Shown: one piece after another, positions 23,294-32,200 of the stretch
Numbering within the stretch: the stretch's first letter is position 1
Layout: each line of letters opens with the position of its first letter
Origin: Limnohabitans sp. Rim8
GTDB lineage: Bacteria > Pseudomonadota > Gammaproteobacteria > Burkholderiales > Burkholderiaceae_C
Direction: 5' to 3'
NCBI RefSeq assembly: GCF_945901735.1
Contig: NZ_CAMDLM010000008.1
Location: 1-64,000 of the forward strand
Length of the DNA: 64,000 bases
Position numbers and translations under genes: made by a program
Notes under the pieces: model-generated
The model's input: the letters and a program-made list of their open reading frames with translations, nothing else
Told to the model about the DNA's origin: nothing
Databases searched by the model: none

Positions 23294-23495
23294 TCAAACT
23301 ACTAACCAAATTCCGATTGCAGCACCATGACCACCCTTCATCGGCACCAATGCCTCTCGCACCGTGACTGCAGCCCCGGCCCATGTTTTGACCGCAGCCG
23401 AGCGCACACCGCAGCAAGGCCAGACATCCCGGTATGGGCTCGCCCCAGTGCACGGGTTGGAGGTCGACGTCACACACTGAAAAGGAACACCCAGC

Positions 23496-24257
23496 ATGGA
23501 AACCACCGGATTGCGCCGTTATTTGCTGATCAACCCCAACACCAACCCACTGACCACACAGCGGCTGCAAGAAGTCTTGCAGCCTCAAGTGCCGCCAGGT
23601 GTGCAGTTGCTCGTGCAGACTGCCCGATTTGGTGCCCTCTACATTGCCTGCGAAGCCAGCCATGCGGTAGCGGCCCACGCTTGTCTGGATGTGTGGACCA
23701 CGCACCGCACGTCACAGCAACCGCTGGACGGCGTGTTGATCGGCTGTTTTGGTGACCCGGGTTTGTTCGCACTGCGCGAAGTCAGCGGCTGCCCGGTCAC
23801 TGGACTGGCCGAAGCCTCGTTCATTCAGGCCAGTACCCATGGACCATTTGCCATTGTGACGGGCGGTGAACGCTGGAAGCCCATGCTGCAGCGCCTGGCC
23901 ATCAGTCTGGGTTACGGCGCGCAGCTGCGCCACATCGAGACCGTGGCCCCGACCGGGGCCGCGCTGCAGGCCGACCCCGACATGGCCATTCGCTGCCTCA
24001 GCCAAGCTTGCCAAAAGGCCGCCCAAAGCGGTGCGGCCAGCATCATTTTGGGCGGCGCAGGCTTGGCCGGTTATGCCCGATTGCTGCAAGCCCACTGCAC
24101 CCTGCCCCTGATCGACAGCGCGCAAGCGGGATGGGAGGTGCTGCACGGGCAACTGGCCCCCAAAGCGCCAACAGACCATGACGGTTTTTATGCCCCATGG
24201 GTGGGGATGCCACCTGCCTTCACACAAGTCCCGGACAAAGTGATTCAAGGTATTTAA
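23496..24257 (+). CDS. Asp/Glu/hydantoin racemase-superfamily protein lacking the second catalytic cysteine
   Basis: The 253-residue protein has the superfamily start YLLINPNTN and the first active-site motif GCFGDPG with C84. At the second motif, where racemases have LGCAG, this protein reads LGGAG, so the expected cysteine is glycine (G187). Two-base racemisation is therefore doubtful; a one-cysteine reaction such as isomerisation or lyase chemistry is possible. It is divergent from the ABC-amidase operon. Its last 222 bp are repeated at 34390-34611. Confidence 0.82.
   Translation: METTGLRRYLLINPNTNPLTTQRLQEVLQPQVPPGVQLLVQTARFGALYIACEASHAVAAHACLDVWTTHRTSQQPLDGVLIGCFGDPGLFALREVSGCPVTGLAEASFIQASTHGPFAIVTGGERWKPMLQRLAISLGYGAQLRHIETVAPTGAALQADPDMAIRCLSQACQKAAQSGAASIILGGAGLAGYARLLQAHCTLPLIDSAQAGWEVLHGQLAPKAPTDHDGFYAPWVGMPPAFTQVPDKVIQGI
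24036..24257 (+). repeat. Direct repeat, copy A (3' end of racemase-like gene)
   Basis: These 222 bp recur at 34390-34611 with no gaps and about 17 substitutions. The stretch 24044-24136 is identical. The shared offset is 10,354 bp throughout, including the stop codons. Confidence 0.95.
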
Positions 24258-24265
24258 CGGCCTGG

Positions 24266-25361
24266 TCAACCCTCGACAAACACCCTTGCCTTGCGCGGTG
24301 TCAGCACCAAAGTCTCCCCCTCCTTGAAGTCTTGCTGGCGGTATTGCGATGCCGACAACTGCGCTTCGATGACCGCGTCCTTGCCAAACAGGCCCGCTTC
24401 CACGGGCTCCAACTCCAGCCGTGCCACAGGGCCCACCACGATGGCACGGGTCAGCTTGGCCACGATGCCGGTGTGAGCGGTGCCCGATGTGTAACGCGTC
24501 ACATCCAGGTCCTGCGGGCGCACGTAGGCAAAGGCTTTGGCGTCTTGCACCTGCCCGTGTTCAGGGCTTTCGAGGCGGATGGCGTGCTGGTCGGCACCAA
24601 TCAGCATCTCGCCTTCGTGGGCGCGGCCATGGAACAGGTTCACATCGCCCAAAAAACCATACACAAAGGGGCTGGCCGGGTGGTCCCACACATCTTGGGG
24701 CGAGCCAATTTTCTCAATATTGCCTTTGTTCATCAGCAACACACGGTCGGCTACTTCCAGGGCTTCTTCCTGGTCGTGTGTGACAAAGTTGCTGGTCACG
24801 TGCAACTCGTCGTGCAGGCGGCGCAGCCAGCGGCGCAGCTCCTTGCGCACCTTGGCGTCCAGCGCGCCAAAAGGTTCGTCCAGCAGCAGCACCTTGGGCT
24901 CAACCGCCAAGGCGCGTGCCAGCGCAATGCGCTGGCGCTGCCCGCCCGACAACTGCGAGGGGTAACGGTCGGCCAGCCAATCGAGTTGCACCAAGCCCAA
25001 AAGCTCATGCACCTTGCGCTTGATTTCGGATTCGCTCGGGCGCTGGTTGCGCGATTTTGACGCGCAGGCCAAAGGCCACGTTCTCAAACACCGTCATGTG
25101 GCGAAACAAGGCGTAGTGCTGGAACACAAAACCCACCTGACGCTCGCGCACATGGACATGGGTGGTGTCTTCGCCACTGAAGGCGATGGTGCCCTGGTCG
25201 GCCGTCTCCAGCCCCGCGATGATGCGCAGCAGCGTAGTCTTGCCGCAGCCCGATGGCCCCAGCAAGGCGACGAGTTCGCCCGACTCGATGTCGAGGCTGA
25301 CGTTGTGCTAGGCGGTGAAGTCACCAAACTGTTTGTGGACGTTGCGGATTTCGATGCCCAT
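24266..25361 (-). pseudogene. cysA: Sulfate/thiosulfate ABC transporter ATPase, broken by nonsense and frameshift
   Basis: Reading from the ATG at 25361 gives the normal CysA start MGIEIRNVHKQFGDFTA. Codon 18 is TAG (25310-25308), after which the frame continues [26 protein letters not shown] second lesion lies at the T-run 25055-25058 (four A on the coding strand where three would keep frame). Past it the product continues in another frame with [23 protein letters not shown], the LSGGQRQR signature and [12 protein letters not shown]. The C-terminal regulatory domain is intact to the stop. Two independent lesions make a sequencing error an unlikely full explanation. It follows cysW by 27 bp. 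Confidence 0.9.
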
Positions 25362-25388
25362 GTTTCAAACCAGAATTTAAAGGTGAAG

Positions 25389-26273
25389 TCAGTGAGCTGG
25401 CTGCTCGGGCGGGGTTTTGGCCGACGCTTGCATTTCTTGGGCGTGACGCCATTCAATGAAAGACTTGATGGCCAGGGTGACCAGGGCCAACAAAGCCAGC
25501 AGCGAGGCCACGGCAAAAGCGGCCACCGACTGGTATTCGTTGTAGAGAATTTCCACGTGCAAAGGCATGGTGTTGGTCTGCCCCCGAATGTGGCCCGACA
25601 CCACCGACACCGCGCCGAACTCGCCCATGGCGCGTGCATTGCACAAAATCACGCCATACAACAGGCCCCATTTGATGTTGGGCAGCGTCACGCGCCAAAA
25701 GGTTTGCCACCCCGTAGCACCCAACACGATGGCCGCTTGTTCTTCTTCGCTGCCTTGCGCTTGCATGAGCGGAATCAACTCGCGTGCAATGAAGGGAAAG
25801 GTGACAAATAGGGTGGCCAGGATGATGCCCGGCACCGCGAACACGATCTTGATGTCGTTGGCCTGCAGCCAAGGGCCGAACCAGCCGTGGGCCCCAAACA
25901 TCAACACATAGACCAGGCCCGCTACCACGGGTGACACGGAAAACGGCAAGTCCACCAAGGTGGTCAAAAGCGATTTGCCCTTGAACTCGTACTTGGCAAT
26001 GGCCCAGGCCGCCACACCAAACACCAAATTGAGCGGCACCGCCACGGATGCGACGATCAGCGTCAGGCGAATCGCCAACCAGGCATCGGGCTCCTGGAGC
26101 GCCTCCAGATAAGCGTCCAGACCTTTGCGCAAGGCTTCGGTGAACACCGCCGCCAAGGGCAAGACCAGAAACAAAAACATGAACAACAGCGCCAGGCCAA
26201 TCAGACTGCGGCGGATCCAGCGGGCTTCGGTGGTGCCCGCCTGGACCTTGTTGGCGGTGAGGGTTGGGCTCAT
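25389..26273 (-). CDS. cysW: Sulfate ABC transporter permease CysW
   Basis: The 294-residue inner-membrane permease of the sulfate/thiosulfate importer has about six helices, the [19 protein letters not shown] region and the EAA loop [25 protein letters not shown]. The ATG at 26273 overlaps the cysT stop by 4 bp. The frame is intact, but its partners cysT and cysA are both damaged, so the protein probably has no functional complex unless other copies exist in the genome. Confidence 0.9.
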   Translation of the reverse strand: MSPTLTANKVQAGTTEARWIRRSLIGLALLFMFLFLVLPLAAVFTEALRKGLDAYLEALQEPDAWLAIRLTLIVASVAVPLNLVFGVAAWAIAKYEFKGKSLLTTLVDLPFSVSPVVAGLVYVLMFGAHGWFGPWLQANDIKIVFAVPGIILATLFVTFPFIARELIPLMQAQGSEEEQAAIVLGATGWQTFWRVTLPNIKWGLLYGVILCNARAMGEFGAVSVVSGHIRGQTNTMPLHVEILYNEYQSVAAFAVASLLALLALVTLAIKSFIEWRHAQEMQASAKTPPEQPAH

Positions 26274-27028
26274 GACGAAGCGCCCGAACGGCGGCGTTGC
26301 CAAGTTTGCAAAGCGTTGATGACCAAGAGCAACATGAACGAGATGACCAGCATCACCAAGGCCACAGCAGTAGCGCCCGCGTAGTCGTATTGCTCCAGCT
26401 TGCCAATGATGATCAGCGGCGTGATCTCGGACACCATGGGCATGTTGCCGGCGATGAAAATGACCGAGCCGTACTCACCAATGGCCCGCGCAAAAGCCAT
26501 GGCAAATCCGGTCAGCAGCGCAGGCGCAATGCTCGGGAAAATCACTCGGCTGAAGGTTTGCCAACGCGTGGCGCCCAAGCAAGTGGCCGCTTCTTCGAGT
26601 TCTTTTTCGGTGTCTTCCAGCACCGGCTGCACGGTGCGCACCACAAAGGGCAAGCCAATGAAGATCAGCGCAATCACCACGCCATTGGGTTTGAAGGCCA
26701 GCTGAATACCCCAAGGCTCCAGGTACTGGCCAATCCAGCCATTGCCCGCCAGCAAAGCCGTCAGCGAAATACCCGCCACCGCTGTGGGCAAAGCAAAAGG
26801 CAAATCGACCAAGGCATCGACAAACTTTTTGCCAAAGAAGTCATAACGCACCAACACCCAAGCCACCAGCAAACCAAAAAACACATTGACCAACGCGGCG
26901 ATCAGCGACGCGCCAAAGGTCAGCCGGTAAGACGCCATCACGCGCGGACTGGTCACGGCGACCCAGAACTGCTCCCAGCTCAGGGTGAAGGTTTTGAAGA
27001 CTAGGGCCGACAGCGGGATCAGCACGAT
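26270..27028 (-). pseudogene. cysT: Sulfate ABC transporter permease CysT, 5'-truncated
   Basis: CysT-like sequence starts abruptly inside the first transmembrane segment ([21 protein letters not shown]) at about 27028. It runs to the end, including the EAA loop [21 protein letters not shown]. The usual N-terminal 20-30 residues are missing. Upstream of 27028 the frame remains open to 27298 only because it runs antisense to a LysR relic. The natural start and promoter are gone, so expression of a normal protein is unlikely. Confidence 0.8.
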
Positions 27029-27695
27029 CCTGCAGCAAAAGGAAGCGCTACAGCAGGAAGCCAGTCTTGAGCAGGGTATTGCGCGGGGAACTCTGCGCAT
27101 CGCGTCGTTTGGCGCAAGCTCATCCCTGCGCATCCTGCCAGCGTTGATGGCGCAATTCCAGCGCGCCCACCCTCTGGTGGAAGTGCAGATCGATGAAGTG
27201 GTGGATGAGGTGGCGGTGCACTGGCTGTTGCAGCGTCGCGTGGAACTGGGTTTTGTGGTCTTGCCCGATGAACGTTTTGACACCTTGCCCGTGGTCACAG
27301 ACGAGTTGGTGGCCGTGCTGCCGGTCTAACACCCCCTGGCATCCAAGAAAACAGTCAGCGCCAAGGACTTTCACAATCAGCCTTTCATCCGCACTTCGGC
27401 GGGCTCCTGTCGGCACATTGATCAATTCCTTGAGGCCCAGGGGGTCATCCCCAAAACGCTGTTTCGGTTTGAGCAATTGACTTCCATGATGGGCTTTGTG
27501 GCACAGGTTGATGCCATTGCCATTGCCGCCAGATTGGCATTGCCAGATGCCCCCGCAGGGCTTGCCTATCGCAGCCTTCAACCCCGATGGCCACGCGAGA
27601 TTGCACTGGCCGCATTGAACTTTGAACGACTGTCACCTGCCGCTCGCGCGTTTATCGAAATCGCAAGCATGCAACGGAAAAAAATTCGGGCTTGA
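27024..27695 (+). pseudogene. LysR-family regulator relic: no HTH and an internal stop
   Basis: The frame encodes the end of the LysR linker helix ([21 protein letters not shown]) and a nearly complete substrate-binding domain starting TLRIASFG. The N-terminal helix-turn-helix is absent; similarity begins right where CysT similarity ends on the other strand. A TAA at 27327-27329 interrupts VLPV-HPLA, after which the same frame continues to the stop at 27693-27695. It is a truncated relic, presumably non-functional. Confidence 0.8.
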
Positions 27696-28206
27696 CCTGT
27701 CAATTTTGGCTCGCTGCGCTGTTTGGCGCAGCGGTACACCCATCGACTGCCCGCCTTGCGCAGCCGAACGAGCGCAAACGGTGGCCGGATGAAAATTGAC
27801 ACGGAAAACAGCCACTGGGCTGCGGGCGACCTCTTCAGTCGCCACCGCTTCTAACACCCCATCGACCGCGCAAACGTGCAAATGCACACGCTCATTCAAG
27901 CTGGTGCCCAGTCGATCTTGCAATTGAGCGCTAAAACCGACATCGCCGAGGGCCTGCAACTGAACGCCCCGCTGGGGCATGACCGCCCAAACAAAGGTAA
28001 AGTCTTTTTTATTTAAAATAGTGCTTTAGACCAATTTTTCTAAACCCAGTCAGCCAGGCCTTGCAAGTCCCAGCAGTGCTCCCATCACCCAAGAACACGC
28101 CCTCTGGCTGGCTTTTGGTGCCCCATCGGTATGGAGCCACCACCGACTAGGCCCGACACAGAGGCCCCAAATAAAGGCTATCCGCACCTTTTTATTCCTT
28201 CTCATA
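27696..28206. other. 511-bp gene-poor stretch
   Basis: This stretch holds a small inverted-repeat-bounded element (27698-27801), then about 180 bp of unclear origin. The last 190 bp are AT-rich leader before the lipoprotein gene, including a T/A-rich block at 28005-28040. A minus-strand frame at 27633-27980 is open but spans the LysR relic end and the inverted-repeat element, so it is not called. Confidence 0.5.
27698..27801. mobile_element. 104-bp element with 10-bp terminal inverted repeats
   Basis: TGTCAATTTT (27698-27707) is the exact reverse complement of AAAATTGACA (27792-27801). Inside is a second perfect hairpin, CGCTGCGC (27712-27719) with GCGCAGCG (27726-27733). No coding sequence fits inside. 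It could be a MITE-like element or the leftover ends of an insertion sequence; some IS21-type termini carry similar TCAATTTT motifs (recollection, unverified). Confidence 0.4.
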
Positions 28207-29193
28207 ATGAATACTCATTTTTCAAAATTACTCATTTTAATTTTATTCATCCTCAGCGCGTGTGGCGGCGGTGGTGACAGCGGTGCTGAGCGCGATGCTT
28301 CGGGTGACAACACAACACCGCCAGATACGACCCCGGCAGCCATGTCTGCACGCCTGCTGGCGGCCAACAATGTGCGCTTGACCTTGAGCGGCCTGGGCAC
28401 CTCGACCGGGCCGATCTGCGTACGCCAAGACGCCATCACCCCAGCGGCCACAGACCCTTGCTTCACCGACCCCAAGGCTTTGGGATTGGTGCAAGACCAT
28501 GTGATCACCAACGCATCCAACACGCAGCGCGTGGTGCTCACCGCTTGGCTTTTGGCGAACAACACGGTGCGCCGCCACGCCAGACTGAGCGTCCCGGGCA
28601 GAACTTGCAGCACAGACGCCTACGCCGCATTGAGCAAACTTTCAACCACACTGCCTGCCGTGTGCATGTTGACGGCCACAGGCACCGGGGCCTTGCGCGA
28701 GTCGGTGGTCTTGTTCGAGCCGGTCAAAGCCCCCATCAGCACCGCGAATTTTCTGCGCTATGTGAACCAGGGCTTTTACGACCAAACGGTGTTTCACCGC
28801 TTCCTCAAGGGCAGCGTGAACGTGGTCCAGGGTGGTGGTTTTACCCACAACGGCAGCACCTATGTGGACAAGCCCGCCACGCTGACCCGGATCCCTCTGG
28901 AATCTACCCTGCGCACTGGGCTGAAAAACGACCAGTACACCCTCGCGATGGCCAGAGGTGATCTTGCAGACTCGGCAACGGCGGGATTTTTTGTAAACAC
29001 CACCGCCAACCCGGGCTTCAACAGCAAAACGGAGCGCGATGGTTACACGGTGTTTGGCCGCTTCATCCATGGCGAAGGCAGCTGGGCGGAATTGCTGGCC
29101 TCTGTTCCCAACACCGCATTCACAGCCGCCGATGGTGGTGCGGTGAACCCCAGCACCCTCGTTCCCCTGCACTGGGCATACCAGATTCAATGA
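28207..29193 (+). CDS. Lipoprotein with C-terminal cyclophilin-type peptidyl-prolyl isomerase domain
   Basis: The 328-residue protein has a lipoprotein signal peptide with lipobox LSAC (C19), then a glycine-rich tether and an unfamiliar domain of about 120 residues. A cyclophilin domain follows (about 175-310: TANFLRYVNQGFYDQTVFHR, QGGGFTHNG, LAMARGDLADSATAGFFVN, VFGRFIHGE). Cyclophilins isomerise X-Pro bonds and assist folding. The protein would be anchored in the envelope. The large secreted repeat protein begins 10 bp after its stop, so both are likely co-transcribed and the isomerase may act on it. The first codons are AT-rich compared with neighbours. Confidence 0.82.
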   Translation: MNTHFSKLLILILFILSACGGGGDSGAERDASGDNTTPPDTTPAAMSARLLAANNVRLTLSGLGTSTGPICVRQDAITPAATDPCFTDPKALGLVQDHVITNASNTQRVVLTAWLLANNTVRRHARLSVPGRTCSTDAYAALSKLSTTLPAVCMLTATGTGALRESVVLFEPVKAPISTANFLRYVNQGFYDQTVFHRFLKGSVNVVQGGGFTHNGSTYVDKPATLTRIPLESTLRTGLKNDQYTLAMARGDLADSATAGFFVNTTANPGFNSKTERDGYTVFGRFIHGEGSWAELLASVPNTAFTAADGGAVNPSTLVPLHWAYQIQ

Positions 29194-29203
29194 GACCCAT
29201 GGC

Positions 29204-32200
29204 ATGACTGCACCCCATTCACCCTCCTCACAAGCCCCGGCCTCTTTGGCTTCTTCGCTCGAACAGAACGCCATGCCGTTGCCGCGCAGCAGTGCGCTGG
29301 GTTCGTCTTGGGCTCGCCCAGAGCCTGCAGCGGCTGCGACCAGCCCAGGCAGTGTGCACAAAACGCCCCGCCCTCACAAAAAAGACAGCCACCAGGACAA
29401 TCCTGACGATCTTTCTGACCCGACAGAACTGGCCCAGGAGCCCGCCCTGCCGCAACCAAGCGCAGAACTAAGCACCGACTACAAGTTGGCGCAAGCCACC
29501 CCCAGCATGCAGCCTGGGGACTCGGCCGAGCCCCCAGCCGAAGCCTTGAAGGCCAGCGATGCGGCATCCAACACGGTCACCAGTGCCCCGGCTGGAGAAC
29601 CAGGCCAGCGCTGGTCATCCTTCCTGCAAAAGCCGATGACAGAGCACAGCGGCTCGGCCGTCGCCGCTTGGTTTGGCATTGCACCCACCGGAGCCGTCCT
29701 GAGCGGCGGAGCCTTGGCTTTGTTGGCCTTGCAATCCAAATCTGCGCCCGCAACCACACCTCAGCCCGTGCCCGCAGACACCCAAGTTCCCATTTTGCGA
29801 AGCGCCGAGATCAACAACGCTGCGGGAAACCAGCTGTTGTTGAGCTTCAACGAAAACTTGAGCACCGCTTTGCCAGCCGCCGGCGCATTTCAAGTCCTGG
29901 TCGATGGTGTAAGCACACCCGTCAGCACGGTGGCCCGTGGCACCAACCAAAGCACGGTGTTGCTGACCTTGGGGACACCTGTCAACGGTGCTGGCTCCGT
30001 CACTGTCAGTCTGAGTGATGGAAGCCAAATCAAAGACTTGGCTGGCAACACCGCCAACACCTTTCGCGACCAAGCCGTCAGCGTGACCGACCTGGTGCTG
30101 CCTACCTTGCTCAGCAGCCAAGCCATCACCAACGCCAACACCTCGATCATTGTCTTGCGCTTTTCCGAGGCCCTCAAAAGCAGCACCGTGCTCGATGCGG
30201 CCAACTTCAAAGTCAGTGTGGCCGGTGTCGTGCAGTCCATCACGGCCCAAGAGGTGCTGGGCGACTCGGTGCGTTTGACCCTGGGCAGCAAAATCACCAC
30301 GGCCAGCCCGGCCATCAACCTGAGTTACACACCGCCCGGCAATGCCAGCCAAGCGGTGCAAGACACGGCCGGCAACCTCGCCGCGCTCATTGGACCGGGG
30401 GGCGGCATCACGGTCAGCCACGCGGTGGACACTACAGCGCCCACGCTGAGCTCAGGGAGCGCCATCACCCGCCAAGTCAGCGTGATCCGACTCACCTTCA
30501 GCGAAGAGCTCGATCCCAGCCATTTGCCCGTGGCCACGGCTTTTCTGATCAACGTGGCCAGTGGGGGCACCACCCGCTCGGTGTCAGTCAATGGCCTCAA
30601 ACTGGTGGGCACCGTTTTGGAGCTGAGTTTGGCCAGCACGGTGACCGACAGCTCGGCCGGCTTGCAGGTCATTTACACCCCACCCAGCACTGGCAATGTG
30701 CTCAAAGACTGGGCGGGCAATCCTGTGGCCAGCTTGACCAGCAACATCACCACCGTCGACGCGGTGGCCCCGGTGCTTGTGTCCAGCCGCTTCACCAGCG
30801 ACCGCGCTCTGGAGTTGACCTTCAACGAAGATTTGGCGCCGCAGCTCGTGGGGGCCATCGTCGACAACTGGAGCCTGACGGCCAATGGCGGCGCGGTGCT
30901 GAAACCCACCAGTTTCACCGTGTCGGGCAGAACACTGAGCTTGGGTTTTGCCACCGCTGTGCAAAGCGGACAAGCCATCAGCCTGGCCTATGCCGCCCCC
31001 ACCTCGGATGACACGCCCTTGAACCGCGCGCTGCAAGACACCTCGGGCAACGACAGCGCCAGTTTCACGCGCGATTTGGACTCGACAGGCCCGAGTCTGA
31101 CCTCGGCCACGGCCAGTGCCAATGGCTTGCAAGTCTTGCTCAATTACAACGAGGCCTTGCTGGTCCCCAACAGCAGCGGCACACCGGTGGTGCCAGCCGT
31201 GGCTGCCAGCGCATTTGTGGTCAAGCGCGGCAATGGCAGCAGCATCACCGTCAACAGCGTCACCATTTCAGGTCAGCAAGTGCAATTGAATTTGGCCAGC
31301 GCCATCCAGCCGACAGACACCGTCAGCGTCTTCTACACCCCCCCCACCGCCAACGTGGGTGTGGGCAATGCGGCGGTGCAAGACAGCAGTGGCAACGATG
31401 CTGCCGCTTTGGGCAGTGGCGTGACGGGTCAGGCGGTCAGCGTGACCGATCTTGTGGCCCCCTCATTGCTCAGCAGCAAGGCCATCAGCAATGCGAACAC
31501 CTCGATCATTGTCTTGCGCTTTTCTGAGGCCCTCAAAAGCAGCACCGTGCTCGATGCGGCCAACTTCCAAGTCAGTGTGGCCGGTGTCGTGCAGTCCATC
31601 ACGGCCCAAGAGGTGCTGGGCGACTCGGTGCGTTTGACCCTGGGCAGCAAAATCACCACGGCCAGCCCGGCCATCAACCTGAGCTACACACGACCCAGCG
31701 ATACCAGCAAAGCGGTGCAAGACACGGCCGGCAACCTCGCCGCGCCGATTGGCTCGGTGGGCGGCATCTCCGTCACCCACTCGGTGGACAACACAGCGCC
31801 CACGCTGAGCTCAGGGAGCGCCAACGAGCGCCAAGTCAGCGTGATCCGACTCACCTTCAGCGAAGAGCTCGATCCCAGCCAGTTACCCGTGGCCACGGCT
31901 TTTCTGATCAACGTGACCAGTGGGGGCACCACCCGCTCGGTGGCAGTGAATGGCCTCAAACTGGTGGGCACCGTTTTGGAGCTGAGTTTGGCCAGCACGG
32001 TGACCGACAGCTCGGCCAGCTTGCAGGTCATTTACACCCCACCCAGCACTGGCAATGTGCTCAAAGACTGGGCGGGCAATGCTGTGGCCAGCTTGAACAG
32101 CAACGTCACCACCGTCGACGCGGTGGCCCCGACGTTTGTGTCCAGCCGCTTCACCAGCGACCGCACTCTGGAATTGACTTTCAACGAAGATTTGGCGCCC

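Larger units (their letters stand above)
23016..23495. other. 480-bp divergent intergenic region between ABC operon and racemase gene
   Basis: No convincing gene is present; the reading frame over 23327-23755 has no coding character and runs into the racemase gene in another frame. The stretch is less GC-rich around 23080-23300. It contains two copies of TTGTATGCAA, and AAAGGAA precedes the racemase start. It is likely the shared control region. Confidence 0.6.

Noticed and set aside
23327-23755. A 142-codon frame upstream of and overlapping the racemase gene
   Set aside because: Composition is non-coding and it overlaps the conserved N-terminus of the racemase in another frame.
26985-27298. 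N-terminal extension of cysT to 27298
   Set aside because: The extension is antisense to the LysR relic and has a shadow-frame composition (Ser/Thr/Cys-rich), so it is not part of CysT.
27633-27980. A 115-codon minus-strand frame
   Set aside because: It crosses the end of the LysR relic and the whole inverted-repeat element; no start signal and no family recognised.
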